A DNA stretch of 14,651 bases from JAWOGN01 sp046496815 (GTDB taxonomy: Bacteria; Desulfobacterota; DSM-4660; Desulfatiglandales; Desulfatiglandaceae). The notes beneath the pieces are model-generated. The model made no database searches. It saw only the letters and a list, made by a program, of their open reading frames with translations, and was not told where the DNA came from. Numbering within the stretch: position 1 is the first letter of the stretch; each line of letters starts with the position of its first letter. This document shows, piece after piece, positions 1-6,552 of the stretch. A program made the translations under genes and the position numbers. The DNA lies in contig JAWOGN010000409.1 of assembly GCA_046496815.1 (NCBI GenBank), positions 1 to 14,651 of the forward strand. The letters are read 5' to 3'.

Positions 1-2
1 CT

Positions 3-65
3 GCTAAAGCATATAATCCCTTATTCTTATATGGAGATGTAGGACTGGGAAAAACTCATTTAATG
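3..65 (+). other. dnaA: Fragment of dnaA (Walker A region), probable chimeric contig end
   Basis: In plus-strand frame 3 these bases read AKAY followed by NPLFLYGDVGLGKTHLM. This matches the Walker A region of the replication initiator DnaA, whose family pattern is AYNPLFIYGGVGLGKTHLM followed by a conserved HAIGN-like stretch. The match stops after the Met codon at 63-65; the next codons (ISTGGAASRPWI, then stop) have no DnaA character and are the antisense of the neighbouring reductase gene. G+C in the fragment is about 34% (22 of 65 by hand count), far below the sequence that follows. It is too short to be a gene and lies on the opposite strand to everything else. The best explanation is a piece of another genome or locus joined at an assembly breakpoint; a real recombination scar is less likely. 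Confidence 0.75.
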
Positions 66-945
66 ATCTCGACGGGGGGAGCCGCCTCGCGACCATGGAT
101 CTGAAAATCATCACCCCGGGAATATCAACTTTTTGTTCACACGGAATACAGTATCCACAACGATGACAGAATACTTTGCCCAGTTCTGATCGAATTCTCT
201 CGATTTGCTCAAAATCATTCTCTGACAGGGGCTTCGGCGAGCTGTAAAAACCAATCACCTCGTCGACCTCCTTCAGAGACGATAAGCCGGGGATGGGTAC
301 CACATGCGGATACTGCTGAAGGAAGCGGAAACACAAATCCGCCCGGTCCAAGAGACCCCCCCCAAGCGGTTTCATGGCAATGATCCCCATATCGAGTGCC
401 CCGGCAATCTTGAAAAGCTCCGCCGCCGGGTCGTGTTCGATAAAATTGAAAGGAATTTGCACGGTGGAAAAGTAACCCGAGCGGCACGCCTCAATAGAGG
501 TGACGATGTCATGGGACGTAAATCCGATGGACCTCACTTTGCCCTCACTTCTTGCCCGGATCACCGCCTCATAGGCGCCTCCGGGAGCAAGCACCTCCTT
601 GAGTTCCGCTTTTGCGCTGATATTGTGGAGCTGATACAGGTCGATACAGTCGGTCCTGAGATTTTCCAGGCTGAGGGCCAGATGTTTCGCAGCACCTTCG
701 GCGTCTCTTTTGAGCGTTTTGGTGGCCAATATGGTTTTGTCTCTCACCGTCTCCAGAGCATGCCCAATTTTTTTCTCACTGTCTCCATACATATTGGCCG
801 TGTCAAAAAAAGTGATGCCGCGATCAAAGCAGTGGCGAATCACGGAAACAGCCGCTTCGAAACCGAGGGGAATAATGGGAATACCGCCAAACCCAACTTC
901 AGAAACCAAAAATTCTGTTTTTCCCAGTCTCACGGATTTCATCAT
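4..945 (-). CDS. Aldo/keto reductase with C-terminal Fe-S-type cysteine motif; 3' end replaced at a junction
   Basis: Cytoplasmic NAD(P)H-dependent oxidoreductase of the aldo/keto reductase superfamily, TIM-barrel fold. The catalytic tetrad is visible: Asp48 and Tyr53 in FFDTANMYGDSE, Lys76 in ILATKT and His107 in LYQLHN. The phosphate-binding end of the barrel is represented by VPIPGLSS (about 216-223). After the barrel comes FCHRCGYCIPCE (259-270), a CX2CX2CX2C cluster typical of the bacterial aldo/keto reductases that carry a ferredoxin-like tail. Members of that group usually continue with a second cysteine cluster, which is missing. The reading frame runs across a junction near position 66 into the antisense of a DnaA fragment, so residues after about RRLPPS (292) are probably foreign and the stop at 4-6 is accidental. 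The start is supported by AAGGA five bases upstream of the first of two adjacent ATG codons. The substrate cannot be told from sequence. Confidence 0.85.
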   Translation of the reverse strand: MMKSVRLGKTEFLVSEVGFGGIPIIPLGFEAAVSVIRHCFDRGITFFDTANMYGDSEKKIGHALETVRDKTILATKTLKRDAEGAAKHLALSLENLRTDCIDLYQLHNISAKAELKEVLAPGGAYEAVIRARSEGKVRSIGFTSHDIVTSIEACRSGYFSTVQIPFNFIEHDPAAELFKIAGALDMGIIAMKPLGGGLLDRADLCFRFLQQYPHVVPIPGLSSLKEVDEVIGFYSSPKPLSENDFEQIERIRSELGKVFCHRCGYCIPCEQKVDIPGVMIFRSMVARRLPPSRSLNEFFPVLHLHIRIRDYML

Positions 946-1137
946 TCGCGGTCCTTTTCAAAGTTTCTGAGCGCATTTCCGCCCGTAAGCAACGATTCGG
1001 TCGGCCAAGCGGCCTCTGTGTAGAGCAGTCGCCAGGCGTGCGATTTTCACTGCTGACTGATTTTGGTCATTCATGAAAGGCAGCAACAGTCCGAAGTCAG
1101 CAACGGCGCTGAGAAATATTTCCAGATATTCTTCTGC

Positions 1138-1470
1138 TCAAGCACCCGGTTTTGCCGGTACGGTGCTGGTAGGAAATATCGGTCTCATATTGAGTGGCGT
1201 GTCCGGGTATTTACCGTGGGAACTCCCCCGATGGCAGCCCGGCCAGCATCGAACTCGATAGTAGCGCACCGGATGTTCCGGAATCGGCCCATCCCCCGGG
1301 TACCAAACCCCCGGTGCAATGGGATAGACACGGCCGGTTTCCGGGCATGTTTCCGAAGTCGGAGCTTTTTTTGCAGCGGATTTGCCAACTTCCTCGCCCC
1401 CGCTCGGCGCACGGATCGATAAGACAAACACCGCGCAGGCCAAAAGAACCAAAACGGACAAACGCTTCAT
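1138..1470 (-). CDS. Small secreted protein with conserved-looking Cys/Pro/Tyr-rich core, function unknown
   Basis: A 110-residue protein that I do not recognise. Residues 1-20 form a signal peptide: a basic start (MKR), then a hydrophobic run LSVLVLLACAVFVLS. LLAC resembles a lipobox, but cleavage there would leave a very short hydrophobic segment, so a type I signal cut near residue 21 seems more likely. The mature part has a charged linker, then VYPIAPGVWYPGDGPIP and YYRVRCWPGCH (70-80), with cysteines at 42, 75 and 79. Aromatic and proline content suggests a small folded extracytoplasmic protein; C-W-P-G-C-H could form a disulphide or bind metal or heme (inference only). AAAGGAGG lies six bases before the ATG. 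It follows the amidohydrolase stop by 51 bases and may be its downstream operon partner. Confidence 0.65.
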   Translation of the reverse strand: MKRLSVLVLLACAVFVLSIRAPSGGEEVGKSAAKKAPTSETCPETGRVYPIAPGVWYPGDGPIPEHPVRYYRVRCWPGCHRGSSHGKYPDTPLNMRPIFPTSTVPAKPGA

Positions 1471-1521
1471 TTCATGCCTCCTTTCATGCCGATGAAATGT
1501 GGGCTTTGAGGTCCCGCAGGT

Positions 1522-2742
1522 TTACATTATGTTCTTCATGATTCTTCCATCTTTCATGACCAGAACGACCCGCTCAAGTCCGGATTCAAAGATCGTGAGA
1601 TCGTCCAGGGGATTTGCATCCAACACGATTAAATCCGCTATGTTGCCCGCCTCGATCGTACCGAGTCGATCTGCAACCCCGAGGAGTTCGGCGTTACTCC
1701 GGGTGGCGGATATAATGGCTTCCATCGGGGACATCACCTCTCCTTTGATGGCCAGCTCCCTGCCCTTCAAATGCTGCAAGGGACCGATAATATCCGAACC
1801 CGATCCGATTTTCACGCCTGCCCTGTAGGCAAGCTCCAAGGCCGCGATACCCTTTTGACCCACCAACTCAAGCTTTTCGAGAGTATACGGGTCCAGCGCT
1901 TTCGCACCTTCCTTGATCATGAGGTCGTAAATCGTCAGCGTCGGGACGAAGAACGCCCCCGTTTCAACCATCATCTCTGCTGTCTCAAGGTCAAGCAGAT
2001 TGCCGTGCTCGATACTCCGCACACCCGCTTTGAGGCAGTTCTGAATCGCCCGCGGGCTGTAAGCATGCGCCATCACGTAGGACCCCGCCTCCGCTGCCGC
2101 TTCGACCGCAGCCTGGAGTTCTTCGACCGAAAATCGGGGTTGCCCCGGTTTGCCCGTATCCGTCTTCGATTGGGACACGACCTCCCCATCCGCAAAAATC
2201 TTGATTTGATCCGCACCCCGACCCAGTGTTCTCCGAGCCGCCCGGCGCACCGCTTCGGGCCCGTGACAGATTTCCGGGCGGATACCAAGACTGTTCCGCG
2301 GGCTCGGCGCTTCTCCGTTGTCAGCCTGGGTCAAAGGGGTGACGCTGAGGAAAAGCCGGGGCCCGCGAATGAGTCCCTCCTCGACGGCGACCCGGAACCC
2401 CCGGTCCAGCCCTGCCGCGTCGCGGAGCGTCGTAAAGCCTAAGTTCAGATCCGTTTCCAGCGTTTTTGTGACGCGGTGTACATACACTGCGGGTGGAAGC
2501 GCAGCCGTTTCGTGGAGATAGAACGCCACATTGCCGGGATGAACATGGGCATCAATCAAGCCGGGCATGAGCGTCTTTCCCTTCAAGTCAATGACTTTTC
2601 CCCTGGGCGCCGATTTACCGGCCCCTTCCGGAAGGACCGCTTCTATGGTTGAACCTGAAACGACCACCGTCGCGTCGGGAAGCGGGGCACCGCCCTGTCC
2701 ATCAATCAACAGTGAATTCTTGAATATGATTTTCTCAGCCAC
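1522..2742 (-). CDS. Amidohydrolase-superfamily metal-dependent hydrolase (imidazolonepropionase/prolidase-like)
   Basis: Cytoplasmic metal-dependent hydrolase of the COG1228-like amidohydrolase group, which includes imidazolonepropionases and Xaa-Pro/Xaa-Arg dipeptidases. Numbered from the GTG at 2742: small beta domain, then GLIDAHVHPG with metal ligands His66 and His68; Lys181 in QIKIFADG, the expected carboxylated bridging lysine of binuclear members; His226 in VMAHAYS; His246 in SIEHGN; and Asp317 in GSGSD. The C-terminal return to the beta domain is clear (GTIEAGNIADLIVLDANPL). I chose GTG 2742 because GGTGAGG lies six bases upstream; a GTG at 2754 in the same frame has no ribosome-binding site. 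There is no signal peptide. It is the last gene after the peptide transporter permeases, about 190 bases downstream, so a dipeptide or cyclic-amide substrate is plausible, but the exact substrate is unknown. Confidence 0.88.
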   Translation of the reverse strand: MAEKIIFKNSLLIDGQGGAPLPDATVVVSGSTIEAVLPEGAGKSAPRGKVIDLKGKTLMPGLIDAHVHPGNVAFYLHETAALPPAVYVHRVTKTLETDLNLGFTTLRDAAGLDRGFRVAVEEGLIRGPRLFLSVTPLTQADNGEAPSPRNSLGIRPEICHGPEAVRRAARRTLGRGADQIKIFADGEVVSQSKTDTGKPGQPRFSVEELQAAVEAAAEAGSYVMAHAYSPRAIQNCLKAGVRSIEHGNLLDLETAEMMVETGAFFVPTLTIYDLMIKEGAKALDPYTLEKLELVGQKGIAALELAYRAGVKIGSGSDIIGPLQHLKGRELAIKGEVMSPMEAIISATRSNAELLGVADRLGTIEAGNIADLIVLDANPLDDLTIFESGLERVVLVMKDGRIMKNIM

Positions 2743-2804
2743 GTGAAACCTCACCGGCGGTGCGAATGCAATTCAAACCCGTCCGAAGATGTTGCGCCGT
2801 ATCG

Positions 2805-2824
2805 TTGAAACAACAGGGTTTCAA
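2805..2824. repeat. 7-bp inverted repeat upstream of the amidohydrolase gene
   Basis: TTGAAAC (2805-2811) and GTTTCAA (2818-2824) are perfect inverted copies separated by six bases. The site lies 63 bases upstream of the chosen amidohydrolase start. It could be an operator half-site pair or a small leader hairpin. No promoter elements could be confidently placed around it. Confidence 0.35.
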
Positions 2825-2853
2825 GCGCTAATGCCTTAGTCAAATTATTAATG

Positions 2854-2865
2854 CTAAAATTTTAG
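2854..2865. promoter_or_regulatory. Perfect 12-bp AT-rich palindrome, possible operator
   Basis: CTAAAATTTTAG is a perfect palindrome in an AT-rich stretch (about 2839-2880) between dppC and the amidohydrolase gene. Flanking AT/AT bases extend the symmetry with one mismatch on each side. The position suits a transcription-factor site for the downstream gene, but AT-rich palindromes also occur by chance. Confidence 0.35.
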
Positions 2866-2884
2866 TATGATTGGACATTTTGGA

Positions 2885-2905
2885 GGAAAAAATCCCATTT
2901 TTTCC
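2885..2905. terminator. Perfect 9-bp AT-rich stem-loop after dppC, candidate weak terminator
   Basis: GGAAAAAAT (2885-2893) and ATTTTTTCC (2897-2905) pair perfectly around a three-base loop, 27 bases past the dppC stop codon. The T-run lies inside the stem rather than after it, so it is not a textbook intrinsic terminator. It may terminate inefficiently or mark the 3' end of the transporter message. Confidence 0.45.
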
Positions 2906-2932
2906 CCAAGCGCGCTGAGGCGGCGATCGCCA

Positions 2933-3820
2933 TCACCCCTTTCTTTCGATTTTCGGATTCAGCTCTTCCCGAAGCCAGTCGGCGAACAGGTTGATGCCCA
3001 CAACCAGAAAAATCAGAGCCGCACCCGGAAAAACCACAAGCCACCACATGCCGGCGTAGACATAGTTTTTTCCAATAGAGATCATCATTCCCAGGGAGGG
3101 TTCAGTCAAAGGAACTCCGACTCCCAGGAAGCTTAAGGTTGCCTCAAGCATAATCACAACAGCCAAGTCCACTGCGATCACCACAAAAATGGGTGGAATT
3201 GCGTTGGGAAGCAAGTGCTTAACCAGGAGTCTGAAATCTCGAGCTCCTGTGGCTTTCGCAGCCATGATATATGCCTCTTCTTTCACTTCCAGGACGCTGC
3301 CACGTATTGTTCTTGCGTATTTGACCCAGTCTGCGATACAGATTGCGAGGATGACAATCAAAACACCACGCCTCCTAAACAAGCCCAATAAAAGTATGGC
3401 CATCAAGGTTGTAGAGAAAGAAAAAAAGATATCAGCCAAGCGCATGGTCGCTGAATCCAAGAATCCCCCGTAATATCCAGCAAGTAGGCCTACAATAACG
3501 CCAAAAGTTCCAGCGATAAGCACCACCCCGAAGCCTACAAGTAGCGAGGTTCTGCATCCGAATAGAATAGTGCTGAAGATTCCCCGTCCCTGATCGTCGG
3601 TTCCCAAAATAAAGGGGGCTTTACCCCCATCCATCCACACAGGAGGGGTTAGGAAATGCTCAAGGCTTACTTCTTTAAGGTCGTACGGGTTCTGCGGCGC
3701 AATAAGGGGAGCAAAACATGCAGCCAGAATGAAAATTACTAGCAGAACGCTTCCTATTAGGGCAGATGGATCATGAAGGAAATCATGAAGGATTTTCGAT
3801 TTGATGGGTCGATTACTCAT
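2933..3820 (-). CDS. dppC: Peptide ABC transporter permease, DppC/OppC family
   Basis: Inner-membrane permease subunit of a peptide/nickel-type ABC importer, partner of DppB. It has 295 residues, normal for the family. The N-terminal cytoplasmic segment leads into a first membrane helix at about 20-40, followed by the family N-terminal-domain pattern (FAPLIAPQNPY), then the family hallmark FILGTDDQGRGIFSTILFG (70-88), and further helices near 93-117, 132-147, 153-165, 205-235 and 255-280. The EAA loop that docks on the ATPase is EEAYIMAAKATGARD (181-195). The start codon overlaps the dppB stop by eight bases (ATGAGTAA) with no clear ribosome-binding site, which implies translational coupling. 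This stretch is visibly AT-richer than the ATPase genes of the same transporter. Confidence 0.93.
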   Translation of the reverse strand: MSNRPIKSKILHDFLHDPSALIGSVLLVIFILAACFAPLIAPQNPYDLKEVSLEHFLTPPVWMDGGKAPFILGTDDQGRGIFSTILFGCRTSLLVGFGVVLIAGTFGVIVGLLAGYYGGFLDSATMRLADIFFSFSTTLMAILLLGLFRRRGVLIVILAICIADWVKYARTIRGSVLEVKEEAYIMAAKATGARDFRLLVKHLLPNAIPPIFVVIAVDLAVVIMLEATLSFLGVGVPLTEPSLGMMISIGKNYVYAGMWWLVVFPGAALIFLVVGINLFADWLREELNPKIERKG

Positions 3821-4778
3821 ATCGGATTTTTGGATTCAGAAATGCGTAGAGAATATCTACCACAATGTTAATACTCAGGATAATTAGAGAAGCTAGCATT
3901 ATATAAGTGACAATAACGGGCTGATCAGTTTCATATATTGATGTCAACAAAAGATTCCCCATTCCCGGCCACTGGAAGATCGTCTCTGTGACAAGCGAAA
4001 ATGCGATCAGCTCTCCGAATTGCAAGCCCGTCATGGTGACCACCGGAATGAGAACGTTTCTCAAAGCGTGTTTGAAAATCACTTTTCTGGGTGGCAGCCC
4101 TTTTGCCCATGCTGTCTTAATATATTCCTGCGTCATGACCTCCCGCATACCTGCGCGGGTCAAGCGCAAAAGTACGGCGAGCTGGTACAAACCCAAAGTA
4201 AACGCTGGAAGTATCAAGTGTTGTATGCCACTCATCGTCAAAAAGCCGGTGCGCCAAAAGCCAACCCTGACGGTCTCCCCCCGACCGAAAGGAGGTAGAA
4301 TCCCTCCGTAGACGGCAAAAACCATAATCAGCAAAATTCCTGTTAGGAAGGTGGGAATGGAAATATTAAATAAAGAACCTGCCATTATTAAGCGGTTTCT
4401 AAGAGCGTAAGGCCGCAGAGAAACGATGACTCCTAATCCTACTCCTAAGGTAAACGAAATAAATATTGCTGATACGGCCAGCTCCACTGTTGCTGGGAGC
4501 CGTTCCAATATAAGACCTAATGCAGGCATACGACTCACATAAGACTTTCCGAAATTCCCCTGAACTGCATTGCCGATGAATCGAATATATTGGATATAAA
4601 ACGGCTTATCCAAGCCGAACGCCTTCCTTACCTCCTCGATCTCCTGAAACGTGGCATAACGTCCTGCCAACGAAAGGACAGGGTCCCCGCTATAGCGGAA
4701 GATAATAAAGCAGATAAAGGAGACCGCCAGAAGGACGAAGACGCCCTGGATTAATCTTCTTGCTATATAAGTGACCAT
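3813..4778 (-). CDS. dppB: Peptide ABC transporter permease, DppB/OppB family
   Basis: Inner-membrane permease with 321 residues, the usual size. The first membrane helix (about 8-28) follows the typical start MVTYIARRLIQGVFVLLAV, and the periplasmic segment contains FGLDKPFYIQYIRF (54-67) and GNFGKSY (74-80), both characteristic of DppB/OppB. Helices follow near 99-121, 133-158, 187-205, 243-265 and 287-312. The EAA motif is QEYIKTAWAKGLPP (217-230). The ATG at 4778 is preceded by no recognisable Shine-Dalgarno site. Instead a 15-bp hairpin ends ten bases upstream, so translation initiation may be weak or hairpin-dependent. One hand-counted row inside the gene (3841-3900) is only 33% G+C. 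Confidence 0.93.
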   Translation of the reverse strand: MVTYIARRLIQGVFVLLAVSFICFIIFRYSGDPVLSLAGRYATFQEIEEVRKAFGLDKPFYIQYIRFIGNAVQGNFGKSYVSRMPALGLILERLPATVELAVSAIFISFTLGVGLGVIVSLRPYALRNRLIMAGSLFNISIPTFLTGILLIMVFAVYGGILPPFGRGETVRVGFWRTGFLTMSGIQHLILPAFTLGLYQLAVLLRLTRAGMREVMTQEYIKTAWAKGLPPRKVIFKHALRNVLIPVVTMTGLQFGELIAFSLVTETIFQWPGMGNLLLTSIYETDQPVIVTYIMLASLIILSINIVVDILYAFLNPKIRYE

Positions 4779-4788
4779 GATTTACCCA

Positions 4789-4828
4789 AGACAGGCAGGG
4801 TCGGAAACGTAGTCGACCCTGCCTGTCT
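4789..4828 (-). promoter_or_regulatory. 15-bp perfect stem-loop between dppA and dppB
   Basis: Bases 4789-4803 and 4814-4828 are perfect inverted complements (core GACAGGCAGGGTC / GACCCTGCCTGTC) enclosing a ten-base loop. The hairpin starts ten bases after the dppA stop and ends ten bases before the dppB start. No T-run follows, so it is not a classic terminator. Intergenic stem-loops after binding-protein genes are known to protect the upstream mRNA from 3' exonucleases and to lower permease expression, as described for malE-malF. The same role here is an inference. Confidence 0.75.
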
Positions 4829-4838
4829 GATCCAACTA

Positions 4839-6374
4839 TTACTGTTTGGATATTTCCTTAAAAACGATCCATCTATCAGGACGAGGCTCAAACTTAATGC
4901 CTTTGCCCTTTTGCATAGCATAAAGATCGCGCTGATAATGCAAGGGAATACACACGATCTTGTCTACCATAGCCATTTTGTTAAGATCTTGAAGAACTGT
5001 TTTGCGTTCTTGCTGATCCACCATACTGGCGGTGGCTTCAAGCAGGATGTCGAGGCTGGGGTCGCTGAAGTTCGCACCATTTAAAGACCCGTGTCCCTTC
5101 TCCTGATCCCGGGTATGGACGAGCTTGAAATAAGTCCTGCCCATATCAAAGGTACCATCAAACCATCCGATCAGGTAAAACTCCAGTTTTCCTTCAAATA
5201 CCTCGTCAAAAAAGATGGATTTGGGCTTTACGTCCAGATTGACCTTAATTCCCACCTTTGCCAGATATCGGGCGACGGCCTCAGCAATCTGCTCGTCTTG
5301 AACATACCGATCATTGGGGCCGGTAAGGGTGATTTCAAAACCATCTTCATACCCCGCTTGCTTAAGGAGTTTCTTTGCCATCTCCGGATCGTAGGGCAGC
5401 CGCTCCAAGCTGGCGTTATACCCTATGGTTGGAGGATCTGGAATTTGGGCGGCAGGTGCCGCGTGGCCCCTCATGATTTTTTCGATGATCTCATCCTCAT
5501 TGATGGCCATATACATGGCCTTCCGGACACGAATGTCGGCCGTGGGGCTACCCGGCTTGTTGCCTATCTGCAGAAAAATGGACCTTCGGGCTGGGCGTGC
5601 CATTACTTCAAGTTTGGGGTTCTTGAGAACCTTATCATACAGCTCAACAGGGATCCCAGAGACAATCTCGGCTTGCCCGGAAACCAGGGCTGCAAAACGG
5701 GTTGAAGACTCAGTGACAGGTCTCAATTCCACGTTCTTAATTGGTGGAGCACCTTCCCAATATTCCTCATTTGCAGCCATTTTGAGGTATGATCCCTTGA
5801 CCCACTCAACGAACTTATAGGGCCCGGTTCCGATGGGCTTAGTTTCTACGTCTCCCGGGTCTCTGCTTTCGGTCGACTCCTTGTCCATAATGTAGATCTG
5901 ATGCATATTATTTACGAACCAGGGAGTAGGGCTGTTTGTTTTGACCACCACAGTGTAATCATCGATGATATCGACGGACGCCATGTTTTTGCCATCCGTG
6001 GTGAACTCGGAAACTTCGGGGTTGGATAATCTCTCAAAAGAAAATTTGACATCTGCTGCATTAAACGCATTGCCGTTATGAAACTTCACCCCCTTTCTAA
6101 GGTAAAACTTCCAGGTCAATAAATCAGGATGTTCATAGCGCTCAGCCAGAGCGGGGACGAGGGTCCCTTCAGCACCTTTACGCTGCATAAGGCCCTCAAA
6201 AAAGTTAGCCATTACAGATAGATTTGCATCGGCATCGGAACCATGGGGATTCATCGTGCGAGGTGGGGTATCCACCGCAACCACAATAGATGAAGCACCG
6301 GCGGCTTGTCCTCCAAAACCCGCCAAGAGCCCCATGAATAGTACTGCCACCAATAAAAATACAGTCTTTTTCAT
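4839..6374 (-). CDS. dppA: Periplasmic peptide-binding protein, extracellular solute-binding family 5 (DppA/OppA/GsiB-like)
   Basis: Substrate-capturing component of the peptide ABC importer. It has 511 residues, typical for the family. A Sec signal peptide covers about 1-27 (MKKTVFLLVAVLFMGLLAGF, then cleavage near AAGA/SS). There is no lipobox cysteine, so it is a soluble periplasmic protein rather than a lipoprotein, suggesting a diderm cell. The mature protein begins IVVAVDTPPRTMNPH, carries the family 5 signature at about 73-115 (PALAERYE, WKFYLRKGVKFHNG, AADVKFSFERL), and has GTGPYKFVEW in the middle. AGGAGGG lies seven bases before the ATG. A second, nearly perfect anti-16S sequence (6424-6434) sits about 50 bases upstream with no gene attached. 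Substrate class (di-, oligopeptide, glutathione, nickel) cannot be fixed from sequence; neighbouring peptidases favour peptides. Confidence 0.93.
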   Translation of the reverse strand: MKKTVFLLVAVLFMGLLAGFGGQAAGASSIVVAVDTPPRTMNPHGSDADANLSVMANFFEGLMQRKGAEGTLVPALAERYEHPDLLTWKFYLRKGVKFHNGNAFNAADVKFSFERLSNPEVSEFTTDGKNMASVDIIDDYTVVVKTNSPTPWFVNNMHQIYIMDKESTESRDPGDVETKPIGTGPYKFVEWVKGSYLKMAANEEYWEGAPPIKNVELRPVTESSTRFAALVSGQAEIVSGIPVELYDKVLKNPKLEVMARPARRSIFLQIGNKPGSPTADIRVRKAMYMAINEDEIIEKIMRGHAAPAAQIPDPPTIGYNASLERLPYDPEMAKKLLKQAGYEDGFEITLTGPNDRYVQDEQIAEAVARYLAKVGIKVNLDVKPKSIFFDEVFEGKLEFYLIGWFDGTFDMGRTYFKLVHTRDQEKGHGSLNGANFSDPSLDILLEATASMVDQQERKTVLQDLNKMAMVDKIVCIPLHYQRDLYAMQKGKGIKFEPRPDRWIVFKEISKQ

Positions 6375-6423
6375 TCTTTCACCCTCCTTTTTAATTCTGT
6401 TTTTGTAGATTTATTAAAGAAGT

Positions 6424-6434
6424 TCACCTCCTTT
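6424..6434 (-). promoter_or_regulatory. Orphan strong Shine-Dalgarno-like sequence upstream of dppA
   Basis: On the minus strand this reads AAAGGAGGTGA, close to the full complement of the 16S rRNA 3' end. No start codon lies at normal spacing. The GTG inside it opens an 18-codon frame whose TGA overlaps the dppA ATG, but that GTG is part of the ribosome-binding sequence itself. It may be a ribosome standby site or leader element for dppA. Confidence 0.4.
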
Positions 6435-6456
6435 CCATTTTGGTTTTTTTCCAGGT

Positions 6457-6500
6457 GAGCACCTTAAATGGAGACTCACCGGCTTACGCCCGGGGTGCTC
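6457..6500 (-). repeat. Bulged inverted repeat in the dppF-dppA intergenic region
   Basis: GAGCACC (6457-6463) and GGTGCTC (6494-6500) are perfect inverted copies, and inside them CCGG (6479-6482) pairs with CCGG (6490-6493) around a seven-base loop, leaving a 15-base one-sided bulge. On the transcribed strand no T-run follows, so a terminator is unlikely. It could be a processing or stabilising structure 5' of dppA. Confidence 0.35.
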
Positions 6501-6552
6501 AACGCACTATTTGAGAAATCGTATCTACCCGCATACCGTTCAGGAGTAAGGC

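Noticed and set aside
304..1023. Long plus-strand reading frame (239 codons) opposite the aldo/keto reductase gene
   Set aside because: It is antisense to a gene with a complete catalytic tetrad, has no domain pattern of its own, and looks like a shadow of GC-rich codon bias.
958..1074. A 38-codon minus-strand frame just upstream of the aldo/keto reductase (MNDQNQSAVKIARL and on)
   Set aside because: The translation is amphipathic and basic, which is mildly interesting, but there is no Shine-Dalgarno site before its ATG and no family resemblance, so it was not called as a gene.
1172..1176. LLAC in the small secreted protein as a lipoprotein signal (residues 9-12)
   Set aside because: The cysteine lies at residue 12, in the middle of the hydrophobic run, which is too early for a normal lipoprotein signal peptide; a type I signal is more likely. 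The position given is only a placeholder within the gene.
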